From Paenibacillus agri (GTDB taxonomy: Bacteria; Bacillota; Bacilli; Paenibacillales; Paenibacillaceae): a stretch of 64,000 nucleotides of DNA. Each line of letters opens with the position of its first letter. Position 1 is the stretch's first letter. The stretch spans positions 62,001 to 126,000 of the forward strand of contig NZ_JABWCS010000212.1 in NCBI RefSeq assembly GCF_013359945.1. The letters run 5' to 3'. Under the pieces are notes generated by a model. The model was not told where the DNA came from and made no database searches. It saw nothing but the letters and a program-made list of their open reading frames with translations. Below, one piece after another: positions 51,815 to 60,491 of this stretch. The position numbers were made by a program, and so were the translations under genes.

Positions 51815-54800
51815 ATGTTGTATTCGTACCACAGGAAGAGGAAAAGCACTTTGAAAAAGGCGGTCTGTGCAGGATTGATCAGTGTGCTCGCAGTTACAGG
51901 CTCCTTCGATCTTCAGCCACACCTAGTGCAGGCACAAGCAGTACATAAGCAAGTAGAGCAGGCGGATTATCTCATGTCATTAAACCGTCCTGTATATGCC
52001 TCTTCATCATCAGGTGCTCACACGCCTGATCTGGCTGTTGACGGCGACAAGGACTCCAGATGGGAAAGTATCTGGGGTGTGGACCCGCAGTGGATCTACA
52101 TAGACCTTGGGGCAAGCGCTTCGATCTCACGTGTCACCATCGACTGGGAGGGCGCTTATTCCAAAGCATTTGAAATTCAGGTATCTGATGATGAGAAGAC
52201 CTGGACATCTGTCTATTCCACTAAGAACAATCAGAGTACAAAGACGGATGAGTCCTTCTCTGCCAAGGGACGTTATGTGCGCTTATTCAGCACAGAGCGG
52301 TCACAACCGGCCTATGGTATTTCGATTTTCGAATTCCAGGTATACGGAACGGGTGGAGTCAATTTACCTCCCAAGCCTGCTGCACCCAATATTGCTCTTA
52401 ACAAACCGGTAACGGTATCCTCGGAAGAGAATGTTGAGAAGGGCAAGGAGGGTTTGCCAGAGAAAGATTACCTGAAGAATAATGCAACCGACGGGAGCCG
52501 TGATACACGCTGGTCTTCCAAGCATACGGACACGGAATGGATCTACGTGGATCTGGGTCAGAAAAGTGAAATCGGCAGCGTCGTTCTGGATTGGGAAGGA
52601 GCTTCCGGACGCGCATATGACATTCAGGTGAGCGATGATGCGGAGAACTGGACCACCATCTACCGTCAGATGAATGGTTTCGGCGGCAAGGAAACGATTG
52701 ACCTCTATGCCGATGCACGCTATGTGAGAATGCTCGGGCATGCCCGCTCCACAGAGTTTGGCTACTCTCTGTTTGAATTCGAGGTGCATGCATACCGCGA
52801 AGGGGACCCTAAGCCAGTGCATGAGATTCCCGAGATTCTGGCTCCATCGGCCGTCAAGGTAGGTGCGGGAAGCTACGAGATTAACGATATTACACAATTG
52901 TCACCAAGATCTCCGAAGTACCGCACTGCGGATATCCAGTCTCCAATCCCGTCTAACGACTGGTGGCAGAGTATTCTGATCTCTAATCTGGGCGATGGCA
53001 ACAGCCTCATTACGCTTCCTTTTAAGAACAATTACACGAAGCAGGGCTTGGCGATTTTGAATCCTGGTGCCGGATTTACTTCTAGCGATGGCGGCTCGAT
53101 GAATGCGGACGGGGATCCGGATCTCTATCTCAGCACCAATACCATCAGCCCGGCGAATATGAAGACCAAAATCTCCGGCTACGGTGATTATTCGGCGAGC
53201 GTGATTCTGAGTGATGACGAAACGGCCAAAATCAAAACGACCTTCGTCAAAGGTTCGCCTTATATTTACAACACTTTCGAGAACCCGGATGCCGTTATTC
53301 TTCAGTCACCGGCAATTACAGGTCTGTTCGATGACCAGGGTCAGCCGATACAAGTGGAAGACGGTGAGAGCTGGACTGCTGATCATATCGGGATTACAGT
53401 GACTAACAAAGATAAGGCGCCTAAGCCGCAGACTTTTGTCCGTAATTATGGTGTCTTCGTTCCTCCGGGTACGACATTTACGAAAATCGGCAGCATGCTG
53501 AAAATCAAGCTTGGCGAAGGAGATTATTTGTCTCTCGCTACATTGCCTTCTGCAAGCGACCTGAATTTGTACTATCAGCATGGTTATGCTTTTGTCACCG
53601 ACACACAGGTAGACTATAACTATGATCAAAATCAAGCGCTTGTGAATACCAGCTTCACTGCGGTGACCGAGTTGAAACGTCCTGGTTTCTCTAACGAAAC
53701 GCTTGAAGCGCTGCTGCCTCATCAATGGAAAATCACGAACTCGCAGCTTACCGACTTGTCCTATCCTTCCATTCGAGGCGAACTGAAGGTGCATAAGGGC
53801 AATGTCTTTACAACGACAGATCGATTTAACGGGATTGTGCCGCAATTTGCGGAGCCAAATAATTCTAATTATTCCCGTTCCGAGCTTATCGCTTATTTGG
53901 ATATGCTGGATGCAGATATGGCCGGAGGCCTGATGCTGCTCGATCCTTACTGGCAGGGCAAGAAGCTTCACCCGCTGGCAGTCGGAGCGTTGATCAGTGA
54001 CCAGATTGGCGATACCGAGAGAAGAGATCGTTATTTGGGCTGGATCAAAACGATTCTGACGGATTGGTATACGTACTCCGAGGATGAACCGAAGCATTCC
54101 TACTACTTCCACTATTCACCAGAGTGGGGCGCGCTCATGCCTTACCACAGCGGATTCGGAATGAATGTAGGCTTAACGGATCATCACTTTACTTACGGAT
54201 ATTACGTCTTCGCATCTGCTGTCTTGGGACAATTTGATAAGGAATTCGTAAGCGATTATGGTCCGATGGTAGAGACACTGATCCGTGACTACGCGAACCC
54301 TTCGCGTACAGACAGTGATTTCCCATGGTTCCGTAACTTTGATCCGTATGAAGGTCACTCCTGGGCAGGCGGCTATGCCGATAACAAGAGTGGTAACAAC
54401 CTCGAAGCCGGCGGAGAGTCGCTGTTCGGCTGGGTTGGCGAATATATGTGGGGCGAGGTTACCGGCAACGATACTTATCGTAATGCGGGAATTTGGGGCT
54501 TTACCACTGAAGAGAAAGCAGTAGAACAGTACTGGTTCAACTATGATAAAGACATTTGGTTGCCGGATTATCCGCATCATATTGTAGGGCAAGTCTATGG
54601 CAGCTCCTACTTGTATGGAACCTTCTTCTCTGGAAATCCGCAGCATATTTACGGTATTCACTGGCTGCCGACCGCAGAGTGGATGACTTATTATGGCCGC
54701 GAGCCAGAAAAAGCAAAAGCGCTATATGATGGTCTGGTGATTGACAACAACGGACCTGAGGACGTCTGGCAGCATCTCATTTGGCCATTCCAAAGTCTGA

Positions 54801-56401
54801 GCGAGCCGCAAGCTGTTCTGGCAAAATGGAATCCGAAAGATATGCAGAAGAATGAAGTATTCAATACCTACTGGTTCGTTAATAGCATGGCAACGCTTGG
54901 AAATCGTTCCACAGATATCTGGGCTGATGATCCGGCAGCAACCGTATACTACGACGGTACAAAGTATACTGCGCAAGTGTGGAATCCATCTGGAGTGGAC
55001 AAGACAGTCAACTTCTATAATGCAACTGGCAAAGTGGGCACGGCAACCGTGTATCCTTCTGCCATCGTATCTGTAGACCCAACCAAAGTAACCAAGCTTA
55101 CTGGTCCTGAAGCCGGTGCTGGTGTTCGTTACCTCGACCGTTCAGCCTGGACAGCTAAGGCATCCAACAGTGCAGGCGGTGAAGGGCCTGAGAATATGCT
55201 GGATGGCAAGCTGGATACCCGTTGGTCCAGTGGTACCGCTCAAAGCGACAAGATGTGGATTCAAGTCGATATGGGACAAACGGAACAATTCGATACTCTG
55301 TTCGTTAACTCAGGTACTAACTATGGCGATTATGCTAACAGCTATGTAGTTTATGCCTCCGCGGACGGAGAGGATTGGGGCGAGCCAATCGCCAGCGGTG
55401 TGGGTACAGCACCAAGTATGGCTTTGTCTTTCCCACTGCAGACTGCAAGATATGTTAAAGTAGCCTTGAATGACTCTTCCAGCAATTGGTGGTCCGTTTC
55501 CGAAATTTCGGCTGCTCAACTCAATAAAGGACCGGTAAAATTGCCGCTGTCTAAAGCAAATCCTCTAGAAGATCGTTCACAATGGAAGATTACGGCTTCT
55601 TCCAGCAACGGTGCAGATGTGACAGCTAATCTGGTTGACGGTAGCAATGCTACCCGCTGGAGCACCGGAAAAAAGCAGACCAATGGACAGTGGTTGAGCG
55701 TTGATCTGGGGCAGACACAGACTTTTAATACGCTCTTGCTGGATTCCGGCAATTCCACCTCAGATTACGCCGAAGGGTATCAAATCTATGTATCGAACGA
55801 TGGTGTTAATTGGGGCCAGCCTGTAGCTAACAGAAAAGGAACCGAAGCTTATCAACGTATAACACTGCCAGAGCAAAAGGCACGTTACATCAAGATCGTT
55901 CAAACTGGACAAGCCAGCAACTGGTGGTCTGTCGCAGAACTTGAAATTCATCATTATGGAATTGACAAGCAACAAGGTCTGCCGCTAGAGGCTCCAGAGA
56001 ATGACGCGCCTATCGTCCTGGACCGTGCGAACTGGACGGTTACAGGCTCTACTTATGGAGATTCAGACCTGCTGAATATTATTGACGCGGATAAGCATAC
56101 TAGCTGGACCACTGGTGCTCCGCAAGCAGACGGCCAATGGCTCCAAGTAGATCTGGGCAGCAGCACAAGCTTCAAGCAAATTGAGCTGGACTCTTCTTCC
56201 AGACCAGACGATTATGCTGCTGCTTATCGGGTATATGCTTCTCAAGATGCGAAGGAGTGGACAGAAATCACTTCCGGAACAGGCAGCACTGCTGTTCAAC
56301 GCTTGAGCTTCCCGGAGCAGCAGGCTAGATATTTCAGAATCGAACTCACTGGTCCTTCGAATTACTGGTGGTCGATCTCTGAGCTGAATGTTTATAATTA
56401 A
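51815..56401 (+). CDS. GH81 endo-beta-1,3-glucanase with five discoidin-like modules
   Basis: The secreted 1528-residue enzyme has a signal peptide at about 1-41. Two F5/8 type C (discoidin) modules lie at about 55-178 and 193-326, the GH81 catalytic domain at about 349-1000 and three more discoidin modules at about 1108-1235, 1251-1380 and 1403-1528 (DRSAW, DRSQW and DRANW repeats with AVDG/LDG and R-W-S). GH81 signatures are TDHHFTYGYYVFASAVL, EGHSWAGG and NNLEAGGESLFGW, which contain the catalytic acid/base residues of the family. It should degrade beta-1,3-glucans such as laminarin or fungal wall glucan. GAGGAGAG precedes the start. Confidence 0.93.
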   Translation: MLYSYHRKRKSTLKKAVCAGLISVLAVTGSFDLQPHLVQAQAVHKQVEQADYLMSLNRPVYASSSSGAHTPDLAVDGDKDSRWESIWGVDPQWIYIDLGASASISRVTIDWEGAYSKAFEIQVSDDEKTWTSVYSTKNNQSTKTDESFSAKGRYVRLFSTERSQPAYGISIFEFQVYGTGGVNLPPKPAAPNIALNKPVTVSSEENVEKGKEGLPEKDYLKNNATDGSRDTRWSSKHTDTEWIYVDLGQKSEIGSVVLDWEGASGRAYDIQVSDDAENWTTIYRQMNGFGGKETIDLYADARYVRMLGHARSTEFGYSLFEFEVHAYREGDPKPVHEIPEILAPSAVKVGAGSYEINDITQLSPRSPKYRTADIQSPIPSNDWWQSILISNLGDGNSLITLPFKNNYTKQGLAILNPGAGFTSSDGGSMNADGDPDLYLSTNTISPANMKTKISGYGDYSASVILSDDETAKIKTTFVKGSPYIYNTFENPDAVILQSPAITGLFDDQGQPIQVEDGESWTADHIGITVTNKDKAPKPQTFVRNYGVFVPPGTTFTKIGSMLKIKLGEGDYLSLATLPSASDLNLYYQHGYAFVTDTQVDYNYDQNQALVNTSFTAVTELKRPGFSNETLEALLPHQWKITNSQLTDLSYPSIRGELKVHKGNVFTTTDRFNGIVPQFAEPNNSNYSRSELIAYLDMLDADMAGGLMLLDPYWQGKKLHPLAVGALISDQIGDTERRDRYLGWIKTILTDWYTYSEDEPKHSYYFHYSPEWGALMPYHSGFGMNVGLTDHHFTYGYYVFASAVLGQFDKEFVSDYGPMVETLIRDYANPSRTDSDFPWFRNFDPYEGHSWAGGYADNKSGNNLEAGGESLFGWVGEYMWGEVTGNDTYRNAGIWGFTTEEKAVEQYWFNYDKDIWLPDYPHHIVGQVYGSSYLYGTFFSGNPQHIYGIHWLPTAEWMTYYGREPEKAKALYDGLVIDNNGPEDVWQHLIWPFQSLSEPQAVLAKWNPKDMQKNEVFNTYWFVNSMATLGNRSTDIWADDPAATVYYDGTKYTAQVWNPSGVDKTVNFYNATGKVGTATVYPSAIVSVDPTKVTKLTGPEAGAGVRYLDRSAWTAKASNSAGGEGPENMLDGKLDTRWSSGTAQSDKMWIQVDMGQTEQFDTLFVNSGTNYGDYANSYVVYASADGEDWGEPIASGVGTAPSMALSFPLQTARYVKVALNDSSSNWWSVSEISAAQLNKGPVKLPLSKANPLEDRSQWKITASSSNGADVTANLVDGSNATRWSTGKKQTNGQWLSVDLGQTQTFNTLLLDSGNSTSDYAEGYQIYVSNDGVNWGQPVANRKGTEAYQRITLPEQKARYIKIVQTGQASNWWSVAELEIHHYGIDKQQGLPLEAPENDAPIVLDRANWTVTGSTYGDSDLLNIIDADKHTSWTTGAPQADGQWLQVDLGSSTSFKQIELDSSSRPDDYAAAYRVYASQDAKEWTEITSGTGSTAVQRLSFPEQQARYFRIELTGPSNYWWSISELNVYN

Positions 56402-56440
56402 GACTGATTAAATCTATTGGCAAGTAAGTATTGAAAGTAA

Positions 56441-56510
56441 AAAAGAAACCTCTCTTTTGAAATGGTTAGCTCTTGCTTCCAGTTTCTAAAAGAAAGGTTT
56501 CTTTTTTTAT
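56441..56510 (+). terminator. Intrinsic terminator of the glucanase gene
   Basis: AAGAAACCTCTCTTTTG and CTAAAAGAAAGGTTTCTT form the stem, with a long loop and then a seven-T run. Confidence 0.8.
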
Positions 56511-56633
56511 TATTGAAGAATTTCAACCGCTATAAGCGGTGTAATCGAAGAAATCTGGGGACAACAGCGACCGGAAGTCCAAACATTCCACCGTAGTGAC
56601 GACCGAGCCTTACGTTCGTATCCTAAGTTTGTC

Positions 56634-59276
56634 TTACAACCACTCTTGGAACTTGCGGATGTACCATTTCTTAACGAGTTGAGTCACCACGCAGTAAGCC
56701 AGCAGAGTAGCAATCAGCCAAGGGAAGTAGGCGAATGGCAGCGGCTGAAGACCGATGCTGGCACCGAATCCGCTGAAGGGCAGATAGATGCCAAGTGCCA
56801 TAATGACACTGGTCAAGATGATGACAGGCGCACTGGCCCGGCTTTGGATAAACGGTATTTTTTCGGTGCGGATCATGTGTACGATCAGTGTTTGCGAGAG
56901 CAGGCCTTCGATAAACCAGCCGGATTGGAACAGGGTCTGATGATCCACGGAATTCGCCGAGAAGACATACCACATTAAAGCATAAGTCGAAATATCGAAA
57001 ATGGAGCTGATCGGGCCAATAAACACCATGAATCTGCTGACGGATTTAGCATCCCATTTTTGCGGTTTGCGCAGATATTCTTTATCCATCTTGTCCCATG
57101 GAATGGAGAGCTGCGAAACATCATAGAACAGATTTTGGATCAGCAGGTGAATGGGCAGCATTGGCAGGAACGGCAGGAAAGCGCTGGCTACCAGTACACT
57201 GAACATGTTGCCAAAGTTGGAGCTGGCCGTCATCTTGATATATTTAATCATATTGCCGAAGGTAATCCGGCCTTGAATGACACCTTGCTCCAGTACCATC
57301 AGACTCTTTTCAAGCAAAATAATATCTGCGGATTCTTTGGCAATATCGACTGCTGTATCGACAGAAATACCGACATCTGCTTCTTTCAGGGAAATGGCAT
57401 CGTTGATACCGTCACCCATGAAGCCTACCGTATGACCATTGCTTTTCAGCACACGCACGATGCGTGCTTTTTGCAGAGGGTTCACCTTAGCAAATACATT
57501 TGTTTGCTCGGCGATTGCACCTAATTGCTCATCCGTCATGTCATCAATGGAGCTGCCGAGCACGATGTCATTAACTTTGATACCAACATCCTTACAGACT
57601 TTCCGGGTTACGGCAGCATTGTCGCCGGTAATTACCTTGACGTCTACGCCGCTTTCCTTTAGCGCACGGATGGCAGTTTTAGCTGTTTCTTTTGGTGGAT
57701 CAAGGAAAGCCAGATATCCGACGAGCGTAAGCTCCTGCTCATCAGCGATTCCGTAAAGTTCCTCTTTAGCTTCATTTTCCTTAATCGCCACGGCAAGCAC
57801 TCGTAGGCCATCTTCGTTCATCTGCTGCACTAGTGATTGTACTTCTTCAATAAGCTCTGCTGTGAGAGGAATTTTGCCCTTAGCGCTATCCGAGACATGA
57901 GTACAAATGCTGAGCATCTCTTCCATTGCACCCTTGCTGATCAGAAGGTGGTTATTCTTCGTTGTTTCGAGAACTACAGACATACGCCGGCGATTGAAAT
58001 CGAAGGGGATCTCGTCGACCTTACGATAGTTTTGCTCTGCGCCTAGTGTAGGTGTTAGCTCGGCATGTTCGAGAACGGCAACATCCAGCAGGTTTTTAAG
58101 TCCGGTCTGATGATAGCTGTTCAAGTAGGCGTATTCCAGCACCTTGCTGTTTTCTTGACCATGCACATCGAGGTGTTTCTCAAGAATAATCTTGTCCTGA
58201 GTTAGCGTTCCCGTCTTGTCGGTACACAGAATATCCATGGCCCCGAAGTTTTGAATCGCATTCAGACGTTTGACCACAACCTTGTTGCGAGCCATAGTTG
58301 CAGCACCCTTGGCCAGGTTGCCAGCTACAACGACTGGAAGCATCTCTGGAGTTAGGCCGACGGCAACAGACAGACCGAACAGTAAAGCCTCCCACCAGTC
58401 TCCCTTGGTAAAACCATTAACCACAAAGATTATCGGCACCATAATCAGCATGAAGCGGATCAGCACAAAAGTAATACTTTTCACACCTTTATCAAAGCTG
58501 GTAAGAGGTGATTTGCCTAGCAGTGTACCAGCCATGGAGCCAAAATAAGTGTCGGAGCCTGTCGCTACAACCACAGCTGAAGCAGTACCACTGATGACAT
58601 TGGTGCCCATGTAACACATGTTTCTTAGTTCTAACGCATTCAGAGGTTTATTCTGCTTACGTGACTGTGAAATAGATCCACGGGGAAGGATGTCAAGCTT
58701 CTCCACTGGCATGGCTTCGCCGGTTAGGGCAGACTCACCCACATGCAGATCTTTTGAAGTAATCAGTCTTACATCTGCCGGAACCATATCACCTGCTGAA
58801 AGATGAATAATGTCACCAGGCACTAGCAGCTCCATATTAATATCTTTCTGCTCAGATTTACGGGTTACCGTGGCGGTCGTTTTGACCATCGCTTTGAGTT
58901 TCTCGGCGGTTCGTGAGGAGCGGAATTCCTGTGTAAAGGTGATTATTGTACTAACAGTAACCATAGTAACGATGATAATAACGGCTTGAACATCATTGTC
59001 GACAAAATAGGAAAAGGCAGCGAGTGAGAGCAAAATCAATATAAACGGATTCTTGAAGCAGGCCAGCAGTTGGATGTACCAGGCAGGTGTTTTGTCATGA
59101 GCAATCTGATTTTGCCCGTATTTCTCCAGTCTGCGCTTCGCTTCATCTTCCGTAAGTCCTTGCTGATGAGTGCTGTAATCCTCCATAAGGTCCTCTTGTG
59201 AGGAGATGGAAGCTTGAATGAGACGTTCTGCAATGGTTTGATTCATTTGGTCTTTGTTTTTGATGTTTTTGAACAT
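56634..59276 (-). CDS. mgtA: Magnesium-translocating P-type ATPase
   Basis: The protein has 880 residues from ATG 59276, with AAGGAGG 8 bases upstream; an in-frame ATG at 59336 sits inside a terminator and is unlikely. It is a P-type ATPase with DKTGTLT phosphorylation site, TGES in the actuator domain, KGA nucleotide-binding Lys (SKGAMEE) and a GDGIND hinge. About ten membrane helices are visible. It imports Mg2+ into the cytoplasm at low Mg2+. Upstream on the same strand lie an M-box riboswitch, a terminator, a short leader ORF and a second terminator, so expression is controlled in several steps. Confidence 0.95.
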   Translation of the reverse strand: MFKNIKNKDQMNQTIAERLIQASISSQEDLMEDYSTHQQGLTEDEAKRRLEKYGQNQIAHDKTPAWYIQLLACFKNPFILILLSLAAFSYFVDNDVQAVIIIVTMVTVSTIITFTQEFRSSRTAEKLKAMVKTTATVTRKSEQKDINMELLVPGDIIHLSAGDMVPADVRLITSKDLHVGESALTGEAMPVEKLDILPRGSISQSRKQNKPLNALELRNMCYMGTNVISGTASAVVVATGSDTYFGSMAGTLLGKSPLTSFDKGVKSITFVLIRFMLIMVPIIFVVNGFTKGDWWEALLFGLSVAVGLTPEMLPVVVAGNLAKGAATMARNKVVVKRLNAIQNFGAMDILCTDKTGTLTQDKIILEKHLDVHGQENSKVLEYAYLNSYHQTGLKNLLDVAVLEHAELTPTLGAEQNYRKVDEIPFDFNRRRMSVVLETTKNNHLLISKGAMEEMLSICTHVSDSAKGKIPLTAELIEEVQSLVQQMNEDGLRVLAVAIKENEAKEELYGIADEQELTLVGYLAFLDPPKETAKTAIRALKESGVDVKVITGDNAAVTRKVCKDVGIKVNDIVLGSSIDDMTDEQLGAIAEQTNVFAKVNPLQKARIVRVLKSNGHTVGFMGDGINDAISLKEADVGISVDTAVDIAKESADIILLEKSLMVLEQGVIQGRITFGNMIKYIKMTASSNFGNMFSVLVASAFLPFLPMLPIHLLIQNLFYDVSQLSIPWDKMDKEYLRKPQKWDAKSVSRFMVFIGPISSIFDISTYALMWYVFSANSVDHQTLFQSGWFIEGLLSQTLIVHMIRTEKIPFIQSRASAPVIILTSVIMALGIYLPFSGFGASIGLQPLPFAYFPWLIATLLAYCVVTQLVKKWYIRKFQEWL

Positions 59277-59334
59277 GTGAAATTCCTCCTTGCGCAAACA
59301 GTTGCGGCTTGCGTCTTGTAGCGGTATGAAATGC

Positions 59335-59366
59335 AAAAAAAGCTCTCCCTGATGTCAGAGAGAGCT
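59335..59366 (-). terminator. Second intrinsic terminator of the mgtA leader
   Basis: On the minus strand AGCTCTCTCTG and CAGGGAGAGCT form a hairpin, followed by seven T (59340-59334), about 60 bp before the mgtA start. CTCTCTCTG of its ascending arm is exactly complementary to CAGAGAGAG in the leader ORF (59499-59491). An alternative antiterminator is therefore possible. Confidence 0.8.
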
Positions 59367-59412
59367 GTAGATACACCGCTTCTTTTTACACTCACATGTC
59401 AAAAACGCACAC

Positions 59413-59550
59413 TTAAACAAACCCGGCGGGGATACTTTTTTCGCAGGGAATGAAGCAGAGTAATGATTGGAGCGTAAAGAGAACGCGGTTCTCTCTCTGT
59501 ACAAACTTTGAATTTACAACGATTATCCTACAACTCGAACTGCCATCCAT
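59413..59550 (-). CDS. mgtA leader peptide (short ORF)
   Basis: A 45-codon frame on the minus strand, with GGGGGG ending 7 nt before the ATG. It begins MDGSSS, contains the Arg codon AGA inside CAGAGAGAG (antiterminator candidate), includes the stretch SLLCFIPC and stops at TAA 59415-59413. Its stop is 46 nt before the second terminator. The mgtC leader has the same design with a 50-codon ORF beginning MDSS. Function as a regulatory peptide is inferred; the Salmonella mgtL leader is an analogy, not a homologue. Confidence 0.6.
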   Translation of the reverse strand: MDGSSSCRIIVVNSKFVQRENRVLFTLQSLLCFIPCEKSIPAGFV

Positions 59551-59570
59551 GCGGTATCCCCCCTTATTTA

Positions 59571-59606
59571 GTCAAATAAAAAACCCTCTAGACGAACTAG
59601 AGGGTT
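59571..59606 (-). terminator. M-box-controlled terminator of the mgtA leader
   Basis: The stem AACCCTCTAG / CTAGAGGGTT (59606-59582) is followed by TTTTTTATTT on the minus strand. The stem can compete with GACTAGGGGG, just after the aptamer, for an antiterminator. This fits Mg2+-dependent termination. Confidence 0.85.
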
Positions 59607-59639
59607 AAAAAAACGCGCAAAAAAACAGCGTATTCCCCC

Positions 59640-59800
59640 TAGTCGAGTTTTGGCACTATACAACGTAAAGAGTGATAACACTCTTAGCCACATTATGAAA
59701 AGCCTTAATCCGGCAATCCCTGTTCTACCCATGGGCATCTTTCGATATTTCTGGGCAGTGGCCTATGTTCATATAGGAGCCTCACCTAACGAGGACATAT
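59640..59800 (-). ncRNA. M-box (ykoK-type) magnesium riboswitch, mgtA
   Basis: On the minus strand the aptamer shows TCGTTAGGTGAGGCTCC, then AACATAGGCCACTGCCC and ATCGAAAGATGCCCATGGG, then TAAGGCTTTTC and TTGTATAGTGCCAAAACTC. These conserved segments match M-box RNAs. Excess Mg2+ stabilises the aptamer and permits the downstream terminator; at low Mg2+ an antiterminator forms. It is the mirror image of the mgtC riboswitch. Confidence 0.92.
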
Positions 59801-59814
59801 TCAATTCCTCTGCA

Positions 59815-59844
59815 ATAGTAAGCCTTATAATGTATTAAAGTCAA
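59815..59844 (-). promoter_or_regulatory. mgtA promoter
   Basis: On the minus strand TTGACT (59844-59839) is followed after 18 nt by TACTAT (59820-59815). The M-box begins about 10-15 nt downstream, as expected for the transcription start. Confidence 0.6.
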
Positions 59845-59926
59845 GAGGTTTTTTTGAAACATTACGCTATATATGTATCTGTTAGTAGCACCGTGTGTGA
59901 TTACTATTTTGATAGTGAAATGCCTA

Positions 59927-59955
59927 TTGACAACCTGACCCTGCGAGCGTAGAAT
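59927..59955 (+). promoter_or_regulatory. mgtC promoter
   Basis: TTGACA (59927-59932), a 17-nt spacer and TAGAAT (59950-59955) form a near-consensus promoter. The M-box starts about 15-20 nt further on. About 80 bp separate it from the divergent mgtA -35. Confidence 0.85.
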
Positions 59956-59967
59956 CCACCTAGTAAT

Positions 59968-60135
59968 CTAATAGTCCTCGTTAGGCGAGGCTCCTATACA
60001 AACACAGGCTGCTGCCCGGGAACATCGAAAGATGCCTACGGGTAGAACAGGGATTGTCGGCATAAGGCTTTCCATAAGGCAGCTAAGAAATGATGATATT
60101 TCTTTACGTTGTATAGTGCCAAAACTCAACCAGGG
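59968..60135 (+). ncRNA. M-box (ykoK-type) magnesium riboswitch, mgtC
   Basis: The strand shows CTCGTTAGGCGAGGCTCC, ACACAGGCTGCTGCCCGGG, ATCGAAAGATGCCTACGGGT, AAGGCTTTCC and TTGTATAGTGCCAAAACTC, matching M-box conserved blocks. AACCAGGGGG directly after it can pair with the terminator arm, as an antiterminator. Confidence 0.93.
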
Positions 60136-60173
60136 GGAGCCGGAATCTTTTTTGCGTGCTTACGCTTATGCAG

Positions 60174-60204
60174 CCCTCTAGTTGATCTAGAGGGTTTTTT
60201 ATTT
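60174..60204 (+). terminator. M-box-controlled terminator of the mgtC leader
   Basis: CCCTCTAG TTGAT CTAGAGGG and then TTTTTTATTT. The ascending arm is nearly complementary to CAACCAGGGGG upstream, so folding can switch. Confidence 0.88.
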
Positions 60205-60224
60205 ATGAAAGGGGGGAATATCAC

Positions 60225-60377
60225 ATGGACAGTAGCAGGTTTTCAGGAGCAGTTTATATGAATCATTACTTGGTTTTAAGAAGAAAAAAGACTGGCTGTT
60301 TACTAGCGCTGTGTCCATGTGCCCCTGGTTGGTTCGAGCTATTCGTTTCATTAAACGAAAGGAAAGTACCGTGCTGA
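60225..60377 (+). CDS. mgtC leader peptide (short ORF)
   Basis: A 50-codon frame with AAAGGGGGG ending 8 nt upstream of ATG 60225. It starts MDSSRFSG, has RRKK encoded by AGAAGAAAAAAG inside TTAAGAAGA (60276-60284), which is complementary to TCTTCTTAA of the second terminator, and contains CLLALCPC. The stop is TGA 60375-60377, 48 nt before that terminator. The architecture equals that of the mgtA leader. Not a recognised protein family. Confidence 0.6.
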   Translation: MDSSRFSGAVYMNHYLVLRRKKTGCLLALCPCAPGWFELFVSLNERKVPC

Positions 60378-60425
60378 CAGGTTTATTTGGTATGCAAATC
60401 TAGTGAATATCATATGGCCGCTCGA

Positions 60426-60461
60426 AGCTCTTCTTAACTGAAGGGCTTTTTTTGTTTTTTT
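60426..60461 (+). terminator. Second intrinsic terminator of the mgtC leader
   Basis: AGCTCTTC TTAACT GAAGGGCT (one G-U pair) followed by seven T, G and then eight more T. It ends about 30 bp before the mgtC start. Nine nt of its 5' arm and loop are complementary to the leader ORF. Confidence 0.78.
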
Positions 60462-60491
60462 ATAAAATACGTACAAGAGGAAGTGAAAATC

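Noticed and set aside
53306..54112. 268-codon minus-strand ORF
   Set aside because: Shadow of the GH81 gene; composition follows the opposite frame.
57060..57524. 154-codon plus-strand ORF
   Set aside because: Antisense to mgtA with no site or motif.
59650..59838. 62-codon plus-strand ORF
   Set aside because: It runs antisense through the mgtA M-box aptamer, which explains its conservation-like sequence; no ribosome binding site.
60205..60261. ATG at 60205 as leader start
   Set aside because: It overlaps the ribosome binding site and reads a different, very short frame; ATG 60225 has correct spacing.
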